NCBI GenBank assembly: GCA_963730585.1
Contig: CAVSSL010000006.1
Coordinates: forward strand, 1 to 64,000
From: Pedococcus_A sp963730585
GTDB taxonomy: Bacteria; Actinomycetota; Actinomycetes; Actinomycetales; Dermatophilaceae
DNA length: 64,000 bases
Direction: 5' to 3'
Below are positions 44,458 through 52,290 of the stretch, piece after piece; the first letter of the stretch is position 1, and each line of letters opens with the position of its first letter. The notes under the pieces were generated by a model. It was not told the DNA's origin. It made no database searches and saw only the letters and a list, made by a program, of their open reading frames with translations. A program made the translations under genes and the position numbers.

Positions 44458-46040
44458 CAGAGCAGATCATCGACCTCAGGTCGACGTGGGCGATCCTGCG
44501 GCGCCGGGCGGGCGTGCTGGTGCTGGCCGGTGCCGTGGGGGCGGCCGCCGGTGGAGCGGCGGTCTACCTGCACCCGCCTGCCTTCAGCAGCACCAGCCAG
44601 GTCCTGCTGCCGGCACCGCCGCAGGGAGCGACCAGCGCGGGGGCCCACACGATCGACACCCAGGTGCAGATCGCCTCGAGTGAGGCCGTGCTCGGGCGCG
44701 CCGGCCGCGCCGTCAGCCCTCCGCTGAGCACGTCCGAGGTCGGCGACCGGGTCGACATCGAGGCCAAGACCAGCGACGTCCTGCAGATCACCGCCACCGG
44801 TGCCACCGCCCAGCAGGCGCAGGCCCTCTCGGAGGCGATCGCCGCGGCCGAGGTCGACTACCTCAAGGACGCGGCGAGCACGCTGGGCCAGGAGGCGCGT
44901 CAGGCGCTCGCGGACCGGCATGCGACCCTGGAGGAGAATCTGGCCGCCGTCAACCGCGAGATCGAGAAGACGAAGGCGCGCATCGCTGGTGAGGACCCCA
45001 AGTCGCCGGATGGCAGGGCCGACGCGGCCGCGCTGTCACAGCTGACCGCGCAGCAGTCCGGCCTCGGGCTGCGGCTCGACGACATCGAGAAGAAGGTGGC
45101 CGAGGCGAGCCAGCTCGGCAGTGGGCAGGCCACCGGTTTCAGCGTCATCCAGCACGCGTCCCCGGCCGAGCGGATGTCGGTGCCGCTCACGATCGCCCTC
45201 TTCACGGCGGTCGGTGCGGCGGCAGCCCTCCTCCTCGTCGGCTTCGTGCTGGTGCTGCGCGGGCGGCGTGAGGCCACGCTGCGGTCGCGGGACCAGGTCG
45301 CCGACGCCATCGGCATCCCGGTCGTGGCCTCGATAGAGAGCGGCACGCCGCGGTCGGTGGCCGGCTGGACCGACCTGCTGCGCGACTACACGCCCGACAA
45401 CGTCGAGATGTGGACCCTCCGCCAGCTCGTGCGGCTCGTGACCCCCGGACACCCCGGCAGCCTGGCCGCTGACCCGAAGGAGGCGGATGTCGCCCCGGCC
45501 GTGGTCGTCATCACCCTGTCGGACGACCTCCGTGCCCTTGCGGTCGGCCCGCAGCTGGCCTCGTTCGCCGCCTCCACCGGGCTGGCCACGACCCTGGTCA
45601 CCGCGCAGTCCCACGAGTCCGCCAACGCGCTCTGGGCCGCGTGCTCCGGCCTCGCGCCCGAGGCGCACCCACGGCCGGGCCTGTCGGTCGACAGCAGGTA
45701 CGGCCTGCACCCCGTCGAGGACCTGGTGGTGCACGTCGCGGTGGTGGACCGTCAGCGACCGGAGCTGCGCGTGCGCGCCGCGGACCACGCCGTGACCCTG
45801 TTGGCGGTCAGTGCCGGCGCCGCGACGGCCGACGACCTGGCACGGGTCGCGCTCGCCGCCGACGACGCCCGGCACCCGATCGCCCGGATCGTCGTCGTCG
45901 ACCCCGACCCGCTCGACCGCACGACAGGCCGGCTGCTGCCCTCGGAGCGGGCGCAGCACGCGCCGCTGCCATCCCTCATGACCGGATCTCCGGTCGCCGG
46001 TGAGGCGACCGCCCTGGACAAGCGGCGGAGGCTGCAGTGA
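44454..46040 (+). CDS. Wzz-type polysaccharide co-polymerase with degenerate BY-kinase domain (first copy)
   Basis: ATG 44454 overlaps the previous stop (ATGA); 528 aa. Two membrane spans, AGVLVLAGAVGAAAGGAAVY and VPLTIALFTAVGAAAALLLV, bracket a periplasmic coiled-coil region (ALADRHATLEENLAAVNREI). This is the chain-length (Wzz) layout. The cytoplasmic end should be a BY-kinase, but the region VVVITLSDDLRALAVGPQLA has no Walker A GxxxxGK(S/T). There is also no tyrosine cluster. It probably sets chain length without kinase activity. It overlaps a similar gene by 4 bp. Confidence 0.75.
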   Translation: MTEQIIDLRSTWAILRRRAGVLVLAGAVGAAAGGAAVYLHPPAFSSTSQVLLPAPPQGATSAGAHTIDTQVQIASSEAVLGRAGRAVSPPLSTSEVGDRVDIEAKTSDVLQITATGATAQQAQALSEAIAAAEVDYLKDAASTLGQEARQALADRHATLEENLAAVNREIEKTKARIAGEDPKSPDGRADAAALSQLTAQQSGLGLRLDDIEKKVAEASQLGSGQATGFSVIQHASPAERMSVPLTIALFTAVGAAAALLLVGFVLVLRGRREATLRSRDQVADAIGIPVVASIESGTPRSVAGWTDLLRDYTPDNVEMWTLRQLVRLVTPGHPGSLAADPKEADVAPAVVVITLSDDLRALAVGPQLASFAASTGLATTLVTAQSHESANALWAACSGLAPEAHPRPGLSVDSRYGLHPVEDLVVHVAVVDRQRPELRVRAADHAVTLLAVSAGAATADDLARVALAADDARHPIARIVVVDPDPLDRTTGRLLPSERAQHAPLPSLMTGSPVAGEATALDKRRRLQ

Positions 46041-47614
46041 TCGACTTCTCCTGGAACATCGACGGCGAGGACCGCGAGGCCGAGATCACCGGCTCCCCAC
46101 GCCCGCTGCTCGGCACCTGGCACTACCTGCGCACTTCGCTGCGCCGCGAGCGTCGGACGTGGCTCGGGTTGGGGGCGCTCGGTGCCCTCCTGGGCCTGGC
46201 GGTCCTGCTGGTGATGCCGCCCTCCAGCAAGGCGGTGGTCACCCTGCTGATGGCCCACCCCGCCTCCCTCGACGGGCCGTCGGCCATGGGCACGGACGTG
46301 AGCCTCCTGAACACCCGAGAGGTCGCGGACCGGACGGTGCGAGAGCTCGGGATCCCGTTGTCGCCCGAGGTGTTCCAGACGACGGTGACATCGGAGCCGG
46401 TCACCACGGAGATCCTCATGATCACGGTCGCGGCGCCCGACGAGGCCTCCGCCCTCGTCCGCGCCGATGCCCTGACCCGGCAGTACCTCGCGTTCCGGGC
46501 GACCCAGCTGCGGTCGCTGAGCGGCGGGCTGATCGAGGGCTACCAGAAGCGGATCACCGGGCTGCAGGAGCAGGCGAGCGCCCTCACCAAGCAGTACGAC
46601 GCGGTGGTCAAGAAGACAGGCGACCCCACCCGGGGCGGCGAGCTCATCACGCGCCGCTCTGCCCTGGACAACCAGATCAACGACCTGCAGCAGTCGATCG
46701 AGAGCGCCTCGCTGTCCACAGAGGCAGCCGTCTCCTCCACCCACGTGGTCGACCAGCCGCGGGTGCTCCGGCAGTCCGCCAAGAAGACGCTGGTCCTGGC
46801 CGTGGCCGCCGGCCTCATCGCCGGACTGGCACTGGGCGTGGGACTCGTGGTCTTCCGGGCGCTGACGTCCGACCGGGTGCGCCGACGCCACGACGTGGCG
46901 CTCGCGCTGGGCGCTCCGGTCCGCTACAGCGTTGCGTCGCTCGGCCCGGTGAAGGGCGCCGCGGCCGCTCTCCTGCCGTGGCGGCGCCGGCGGCGCGGGT
47001 GGCGACACCACGACCTGGATGCCCTCGTGCACGGCCTGACCGGCGCCGTGCTGGAGCCTGGAGGCCATGGCCACGGGCTCGCCCTCGCCGCCGTCGGAAA
47101 CGCGCGAGTGGCCGCCTCTGTGCTCACCGCCGTCGCCACCCACCTGGAGGGGCTCGGGGCGACGGTCTTCCTCGTCGACCTCAGCGCGTCCGGCGCCATG
47201 GCGGCCGACGCGGCGCGTCCGGGTGCTTCGCGGGAGGTCTTCCGGCCCGGCGGCGTGCCGGGCCTGGCACGCGGGCCCCGACGCGGTGAGGCAGTGACGC
47301 CGGTGCCGCTGCGTGCCGTTGATGCCTGGCACGAGCGGTGGGCAGCCGCGGACGTGGTGCTCGTCCTGGCGGAGGTCAACCCCGGGATCGACGCCGAGAA
47401 CCTGGCCACGTGGGTTCCCCAGGTGGTGCCCCTGGTGACCGCCGGCTCGTCGACACCGGAGCTGCTCGAGACCACGGCCGAGCTGGTCCGCGCGGCCGGC
47501 CTCGCCCTGCCCTTCGCCCTGATGGTCGGCTCGGACGACACGGACGAGAGCCTCGGGCTGACCGCCGACTCCGACGCCGGTGGCTCCGGGTCCGAGATCC
47601 AGCGGACCGGGTGA
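46037..47614 (+). CDS. Wzz-type polysaccharide co-polymerase with degenerate BY-kinase domain (second copy)
   Basis: GTG 46037 overlaps the first copy; 525 aa. It has spans LGLGALGALLGLAVLLVMPP and TLVLAVAAGLIAGLALGVGL and a helical periplasmic part (GLIEGYQKRITGLQEQASAL). The kinase-like region GLALAAVGNARVAASVLTAV, then FLVDLSASGAMAADAAR, keeps the overall order of a BY-kinase (Walker A, then Walker A' LVDxDxR). The P-loop lysine and the A' aspartates are lost. The two copies share organisation but little sequence. A pair may act as a heteromeric export scaffold. Confidence 0.72.
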   Translation: MIDFSWNIDGEDREAEITGSPRPLLGTWHYLRTSLRRERRTWLGLGALGALLGLAVLLVMPPSSKAVVTLLMAHPASLDGPSAMGTDVSLLNTREVADRTVRELGIPLSPEVFQTTVTSEPVTTEILMITVAAPDEASALVRADALTRQYLAFRATQLRSLSGGLIEGYQKRITGLQEQASALTKQYDAVVKKTGDPTRGGELITRRSALDNQINDLQQSIESASLSTEAAVSSTHVVDQPRVLRQSAKKTLVLAVAAGLIAGLALGVGLVVFRALTSDRVRRRHDVALALGAPVRYSVASLGPVKGAAAALLPWRRRRRGWRHHDLDALVHGLTGAVLEPGGHGHGLALAAVGNARVAASVLTAVATHLEGLGATVFLVDLSASGAMAADAARPGASREVFRPGGVPGLARGPRRGEAVTPVPLRAVDAWHERWAAADVVLVLAEVNPGIDAENLATWVPQVVPLVTAGSSTPELLETTAELVRAAGLALPFALMVGSDDTDESLGLTADSDAGGSGSEIQRTG

Positions 47615-47644
47615 GTGGCCGGTGACCGGGGCGATGAGCGTTCG

Positions 47645-48880
47645 ATGACTCTCACGACAGGACTGAGGCAGACGCTGCGGCGTGACGCGCCCGCGGGTCA
47701 CCCGGCGGTGCGCACAACGGCGGCGCAGCTGCCGACGCTGCTCGTGCTGTCCTGGAGCGCCTTGTTCTTCAACGTCCTCACCCCCGGCAGCGGGATGATC
47801 CTGCCCATCCCGCACGCCGCGAGCCAGGCGCTCGCCCAGGGCTCGCTCGTCGTGGCGCTCGTCCTCGCGCTCCTGGTGAACCCCCGGCTGGTCATCCGTC
47901 CCAACACGTTTCTCGTCCTGGTCTCGGTCATGGCGGTCGTCGCGCTCATCGTCGGCCTGTACAGCCTGTTCCCGGTGAGCTCCACCTACCGCGCCCTGCG
48001 CCTCGTCGGCTTCGTCACCTGCCTCTGGCTCCTGAGTCCGTGGTGGGGCAGGACCGACATGGCGCTGTTGCGGGTCCACCGGATCTGTCTGTGGGCAGCG
48101 CTGGGATCGGTGGTCCTGGGCGCAGCCCTGGCGCCCGGCAAGGCGTTCGCCGCCGCCGGCCGCCTCTCGGGCGTGATCTGGCCCATGCCGCCGCCCCAGG
48201 TGGCGCACTACGCCGCGTTGCTCCTGGGCACGTCCGCGATCCTCTGGATGTGCCGGGTCATCGGCGGGCGGCACGCGTTGTTGGGCATCGTGGTCAGCGT
48301 GGCCGTCCTGATCGGCACCCACACCCGGACCGCCCTCATCGGCACGATCGCCGGGCTGCTGATCGCGTGCGCCAGCCTCTTCCTCGGTCACGCCCGCGTA
48401 CGCCGGACCACGCTGTGGGCCATCATCGTCGGCGCGGCGGCAGGCACCCTCTTCGCGCCCCAGATCGTCACGTGGGCGGCACGAGGTCAGACGGCCGAGG
48501 AGGCGTCACAGTTCACCGGCCGCACCAAGGTGTGGGAGGCCTCGCTCGCCGAGGACCGGCCGACCATCACGAAGATGTTCGGGAGCGGCCTGTCCAACAA
48601 GTCCTTCGACGGCCTGCCGATCGACAGCAACTGGATCGCCACCTACCTCGACCTGGGCTGGTTCGGCATCGCCATCCAGGTCACCTTCATCCTGCTGCTC
48701 GTCGTCATGGCCGTCACGCACGTCCGGGGGGTGAGGCGGGCCGTGGCGCTGTTCCTCATCGTCTACTGCGTCGTCGCGTCCGTCACCGAGACCGGCACGG
48801 GTGACGCCTCCACCTACCTGCTCGACCTCACCGTCGCTGCAGCGCTGCTCGTGCCCGAGCCGGGGAGGCGCCTGAGATGA
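47645..48880 (+). CDS. wzy: Wzy-like O-antigen/exopolysaccharide polymerase
   Basis: ATG 47645 gives 411 aa; an in-frame GTG at 47615, directly after the previous stop, would add ten residues. About eleven hydrophobic spans are seen (LPTLLVLSWSALFFNVLTPG, FLVLVSVMAVVALIVGLYSL, and others). The long external loop with SQFTGRTKVWEASLAEDRPT and IDSNWIATYLDLGWFG is typical of O-antigen ligase/Wzy_C proteins. It joins repeat units on the outer face of the membrane. Two tiny in-register frames (47611-47625 and 47622-47648) bridge the gap. It overlaps the methyltransferase gene by 4 bp. Confidence 0.85.
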   Translation: MTLTTGLRQTLRRDAPAGHPAVRTTAAQLPTLLVLSWSALFFNVLTPGSGMILPIPHAASQALAQGSLVVALVLALLVNPRLVIRPNTFLVLVSVMAVVALIVGLYSLFPVSSTYRALRLVGFVTCLWLLSPWWGRTDMALLRVHRICLWAALGSVVLGAALAPGKAFAAAGRLSGVIWPMPPPQVAHYAALLLGTSAILWMCRVIGGRHALLGIVVSVAVLIGTHTRTALIGTIAGLLIACASLFLGHARVRRTTLWAIIVGAAAGTLFAPQIVTWAARGQTAEEASQFTGRTKVWEASLAEDRPTITKMFGSGLSNKSFDGLPIDSNWIATYLDLGWFGIAIQVTFILLLVVMAVTHVRGVRRAVALFLIVYCVVASVTETGTGDASTYLLDLTVAAALLVPEPGRRLR

Positions 48881-49821
48881 GACCGGAGGCGCCCATGAAC
48901 CAGGAGCAGATCCAGTCCTTCTGGAACGCCCATCCCTGCGGTGACCACATCGTCGGTGGCCTGCACCACCAGTTCAACGACGACCACGAGCGGTTCTTCG
49001 CCGCCTACGACGCCTGGCGCTACGACCAGGAGTCCCACATCCCCGGGATGCTCGACAGGGTCGACTGGCGCGGCAAGCGGGTGCTGGAGATCGGTCTGGG
49101 CCAGGGCGCCGAGTCGGAGCAGCTCATCCGGCGCGGAGCCCTCTGGTCCGGGCTCGACGTCACCAGCGAGTCGGTGGAGCGGGTGCGGGCGCGGCTGACC
49201 TCCCGGCGACTGCCCCACGTCGACCTCCGGCAGGGCTCTGTCCTCGCCCTCCCGTGGCCGGACGACAGCTTCGACATCGTCTTCAGCCACGGGGTGCTCC
49301 ACCACGTGCCGGACATCCGCAGGGCACAGGCGGAGATCCACCGGGTGCTGCGGCCGGGGGGCGTGCTGCTGGCGATGCTCTACGCCCGGCGCTCGCTCAA
49401 CTACCAGGTCAGCATCAGGCTGGTGCGTCGTGCCCTGCTGGCTGCGGCGTACCCGCTGCGCCACTCGCCGTTCCTGCCGCGCTCGGAGATGCTGCGCCAG
49501 CACCTCGACAACGCCGAGCAGGTCGGCCTGCGGAGCTACCTCGAGCTCGCCACCTTCACGCACCGCAACACGGACGGTCCGCTCAACCCGTTCGCGCGGG
49601 TCTACTCGCCCGCGGACGTGGTTCGGGACTTCCCCGACTTCGACCTCGAGGCGTCGACGAAGCGCTACCTGTACGCGCCGCTGGTCCCGGTGGGACGCCT
49701 GCGTTTGCTTGAGCGACACCTCGGTTGGCACCTGTGGGTGCGGCTGCACGCGCGGCCGGATCCATCCGACCCCGCAAGGGGTTTCACCAAAGCTGTCCCT
49801 CGCGGACCGGCGACTACCTAG
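48877..49821 (+). CDS. Class I SAM-dependent methyltransferase
   Basis: ATG 48877 overlaps the polymerase stop (ATGA); 314 aa. The SAM motif I is RVLEIGLGQGAESEQLIRRG, motif II is SVERVRARL, and post-I SFDIVFSHGVLHHVPDIR with VLRPGGVLLAML is the standard Methyltransf_11 pattern. The C-terminal third (VYSPADVVRDFPDFDLEAST) is specific to polysaccharide-locus members. It may methylate a sugar or cap the chain; the target is unknown. The TAG stop is 1 bp before a mini-ORF relay leading to the GmhB-GmhA gene. Confidence 0.85.
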   Translation: MRPEAPMNQEQIQSFWNAHPCGDHIVGGLHHQFNDDHERFFAAYDAWRYDQESHIPGMLDRVDWRGKRVLEIGLGQGAESEQLIRRGALWSGLDVTSESVERVRARLTSRRLPHVDLRQGSVLALPWPDDSFDIVFSHGVLHHVPDIRRAQAEIHRVLRPGGVLLAMLYARRSLNYQVSIRLVRRALLAAAYPLRHSPFLPRSEMLRQHLDNAEQVGLRSYLELATFTHRNTDGPLNPFARVYSPADVVRDFPDFDLEASTKRYLYAPLVPVGRLRLLERHLGWHLWVRLHARPDPSDPARGFTKAVPRGPATT

Positions 49822-49822
49822 C

Positions 49823-49915
49823 ATGGCGAAGGTCAGTCCACGGGGGTCGGGCCGCTCAGGCGGCGCTCGCGGGAACGCGGTTTGGACGGACAAGAATGGG
49901 GAGGCACCGGCATGA
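49823..49915 (+). other. First of two relay mini-ORFs between methyltransferase and GmhB-GmhA genes (30 codons)
   Basis: ATG 49823 is 1 bp after the methyltransferase TAG; the frame (MAKVSPRGSGRSGGARGNAV...) ends at TGA 49913-49915, which overlaps the ATG of the second mini-ORF (ATGA at 49912). A TAGCAT hexamer at 49819 could also be a -10 element. Confidence 0.3.
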
Positions 49916-49950
49916 GTGGGGACGTGTTGCAGCCGAGGACCCGGCCATGA
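49912..49950 (+). other. Second relay mini-ORF (12 codons), overlapping the GmhB-GmhA start
   Basis: ATG 49912 has a strong ribosome site GGGGAGG 7 nt upstream. It encodes MSGDVLQPRTRP and its TGA (49948-49950) overlaps the GmhB-GmhA ATG (ATGA). The good ribosome site makes translation plausible, so it may work as a coupling leader peptide. Confidence 0.4.
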
Positions 49951-51140
49951 GCCGGCCAGGGGTGCTGCTGGACCGGGACGGGACCATCATCGTCGACAGC
50001 GGCTACGTCGGAGCGGTCAACGACGTCGTGTTCCTCGACGGCGCAGTCGAGGCCATCGCGCGGCTCAATGCTGCCGGCATCCCGGTGGCCGTGGTGACGA
50101 ACCAGGCGGGAGTGGCCCGGGGCTACTTCGAGCTCGAGGACGTCGAGCTCGTGCACAAGCACATGGCGGCGGAGATGGCGCGGTCCGGTGCGCACGTGGA
50201 CGCCTGGTTCTTCTGTCCCTACCACCCGGACGGGGTCGTGGCGCCGTTCGCCCGCGTCAGCTCCGACCGGAAGCCGGGGCCGGGGATGGCCCTGGCCGCG
50301 GCCAACGTGCTGGACCTGGACCTCGCGAGCTCGTGGATGGTGGGCGACAGCGAGGCCGACATGGGCCTGGCCCGAGCGGTCGGGGCGCGCCCGTTCCTCA
50401 TCACTGCCGACCACGAGGGTGCCCCGCAGGACGTCACCCCGGTGACGGGCCTCGCCGCCGCGGTGGACGCGATCCTCGCCGAGCACGACGTGCCGGCTGC
50501 GGCGAGCACTCCGGCCAAGGCGGTGTTCCCCACGCACCGGTACGACGACGCCTCGTCCTTCGCCACGGACTACGCCGGTGAGCTCTCCCGTGCCATGGCC
50601 TCGGTCGACGCGTCCCGCTTCGAGGCGGCGGCACGAGTCCTCAACGCGGCATACGACCGCGGCGCCACCGTCTTCTCGTGCGGCAACGGAGGGTCGGCGT
50701 CCATCGCCAACCACTTCCAGTGCGACCACGTGAAGGGGGTCAGGGCCGACACCGGCCTGCTGACCCGCGTGCACAGCCTCAGCACCAACGTCGAGATCCT
50801 CAGCGCGATCGCGAACGACATCGGCTACGAGGAGGTGTTCGACTACCAGCTGCAGTCGCAGGCGCGGCCCGGTGACGTGCTGGTCGCGGTGTCCTCCTCC
50901 GGCCGGTCTCCCAACATCGTGCGGGCCCTCGAGTGGTGCGCGGACCACGGGGTGGAGACGGTCGCCCTGACCGGCTTCACCGGTGGTCGGTCGCGTGAGC
51001 TGGCGACGGTGTCCATCCACGTCGACTCCTCCAACTACGGGGTCATCGAGGACGCCCACCAGGCGTGCATGCACCTGCTGGCGCAGTACGTCCGGCAGTC
51101 GAGGATGTCGACGGCCGCCGTGTCGAGGGGGGTGTTCTGA
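49947..51140 (+). CDS. GmhB-GmhA fusion: heptose bisphosphate phosphatase plus sedoheptulose 7-phosphate isomerase
   Basis: ATG 49947; 397 aa. Residues 1-185 are a HAD-IIIA phosphatase: LLDRDGTIIVDSGYV (nucleophile aspartate), VTNQAGVARGYF, and WMVGDSEADMGLARAVGARP. Residues 200-397 are a SIS domain: FSCGNGGSASIANHFQCDHV, LSAIANDIGYEEVFDYQLQ, VAVSSSGRSPNIVRALEW and VIEDAHQACMH. The order of steps is isomerase, HddA kinase, phosphatase, HddC. In the HAD part CPYHPDGVV keeps the first zinc pair, but ARVSSDRKPGPG replaces the second Cys-x-Cys. In the SIS part the catalytic glutamate equivalent of E. coli GmhA E65 is Asp. Active sites may be modified but the pairing strongly suggests heptose metabolism. 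Confidence 0.85.
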   Translation: MSRPGVLLDRDGTIIVDSGYVGAVNDVVFLDGAVEAIARLNAAGIPVAVVTNQAGVARGYFELEDVELVHKHMAAEMARSGAHVDAWFFCPYHPDGVVAPFARVSSDRKPGPGMALAAANVLDLDLASSWMVGDSEADMGLARAVGARPFLITADHEGAPQDVTPVTGLAAAVDAILAEHDVPAAASTPAKAVFPTHRYDDASSFATDYAGELSRAMASVDASRFEAAARVLNAAYDRGATVFSCGNGGSASIANHFQCDHVKGVRADTGLLTRVHSLSTNVEILSAIANDIGYEEVFDYQLQSQARPGDVLVAVSSSGRSPNIVRALEWCADHGVETVALTGFTGGRSRELATVSIHVDSSNYGVIEDAHQACMHLLAQYVRQSRMSTAAVSRGVF

Positions 51141-51144
51141 CGGC

Positions 51145-52290
51145 ATGCGCGTCGCCATCAACCTGCTCACGGACGACCCGGACCACCCCTCGGGGGCGCA
51201 CTGGTTCTGGACGCGCGTCATTCCCGAGATGGCCAGCCACCTGACGGAGGACGAGGAGCTCCACCTGGTCGTGAGCCGTCGGTCCAAGGCCATGCACCAG
51301 GGCTACGGGCCGGGGGTCCGCTACATCACCTTCCCGTGGTCGAACGAGCGACGGAACCTGCGCACGCTGAGCGAGCACGCCTACGCTCCAGTTCGTCTGC
51401 CGCTCAAAGGCATCGACGTGTTCAACACCCTCATAGCACCGGTCGTCAAGCCGGCTCCGTCGCTCGTGGCGCACTTCAAGACGATGCACGCCTTCACCGC
51501 GCCCGAGGCCATCGGCACCGCTGCCCGGCTGTACCGCCGGATCGGCTACCCACGGACGGCGAAGGTCGCCGACGCCATCATCATCAACTCGGAGAGCCTG
51601 CGCTCCGAGGTGGAGAAGCACCTCGACGTGGACCCCTCGAAGCTGCGGCTGATCCCGGAGGCTGTCGACCACGAGCTCTTCCGGCCCGGTGATCCCGACG
51701 AGGCCCGACGACGGCTCGCCGAGCGCCACGGGATCGACCGGCCGTTCGTGCTCTTCGTCTCGTCGCTGTGGCCCTACAAGAACTGTGACGGCCTCCTGCG
51801 GGCCTTCGCCCTCGCGAAGCCGGACCTGGACGGGCACCGGCTGGTCGTGGTCGGGCCCGGCCGCGACACGGCATACGTCAGCGAGCTGCACGCGCTGGCA
51901 GCGGAACTCGGCATCGCCGACGACGTCGTCTGGGTGGGCGGGGTCCCGCTCGAGGAGACGGTGCACTTCTACCGGGCCGCGGACGTGTTCGTGTACCCGT
52001 CCCACAACGAGACGTTCGGCCTGACCATCCTGGAGGCCATGGCGTGCGGCTGCCCCGTGGTGACCTCCGACTGCAGCGCGATGCCGGAGACCGCCGGCGG
52101 TGCGGCGTTCCTGGCCGACCCCGACGACCCGCGGTCGATCGGCACGGCCATCCTGCGCGCCTGCGACTCCGGCGACGACCTGCGTCTCCAGGGCCTGGCG
52201 AGGGCGGCGCAGTTCACCTGGGCCCAGACCGCCAAGTCGACCCTCGAGGTCTACCGCGAGGTCTACACGAACCGGAAGGCACGCCAATGA
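51145..52290 (+). CDS. Family 4 glycosyltransferase
   Basis: ATG 51145 (MRVAINLLTDDPDHPSGAHW) gives 381 aa, 4 bp after the previous stop. It is a GT-B protein: LRLIPEAVDHELFRPGD, PFVLFVSSLWPYKNCDGLLR and the donor site FVYPSHNETFGLTILEAMAC, where the two glutamates of the E-x7-E motif are visible. The donor domain end CPVVTSDCSAMPETAGG is standard. It acts in the cytoplasm on the lipid-linked repeat unit; it could add the heptose because it follows that gene. It overlaps the next gene by 4 bp. Confidence 0.92.
   Translation: MRVAINLLTDDPDHPSGAHWFWTRVIPEMASHLTEDEELHLVVSRRSKAMHQGYGPGVRYITFPWSNERRNLRTLSEHAYAPVRLPLKGIDVFNTLIAPVVKPAPSLVAHFKTMHAFTAPEAIGTAARLYRRIGYPRTAKVADAIIINSESLRSEVEKHLDVDPSKLRLIPEAVDHELFRPGDPDEARRRLAERHGIDRPFVLFVSSLWPYKNCDGLLRAFALAKPDLDGHRLVVVGPGRDTAYVSELHALAAELGIADDVVWVGGVPLEETVHFYRAADVFVYPSHNETFGLTILEAMACGCPVVTSDCSAMPETAGGAAFLADPDDPRSIGTAILRACDSGDDLRLQGLARAAQFTWAQTAKSTLEVYREVYTNRKARQ

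Noticed and set aside
45752..48391. Long minus-strand open frame (879 codons) opposite the Wzz and Wzy genes
   Set aside because: Low-complexity arginine/aspartate-rich translation with no domain; shadow of plus-strand genes.
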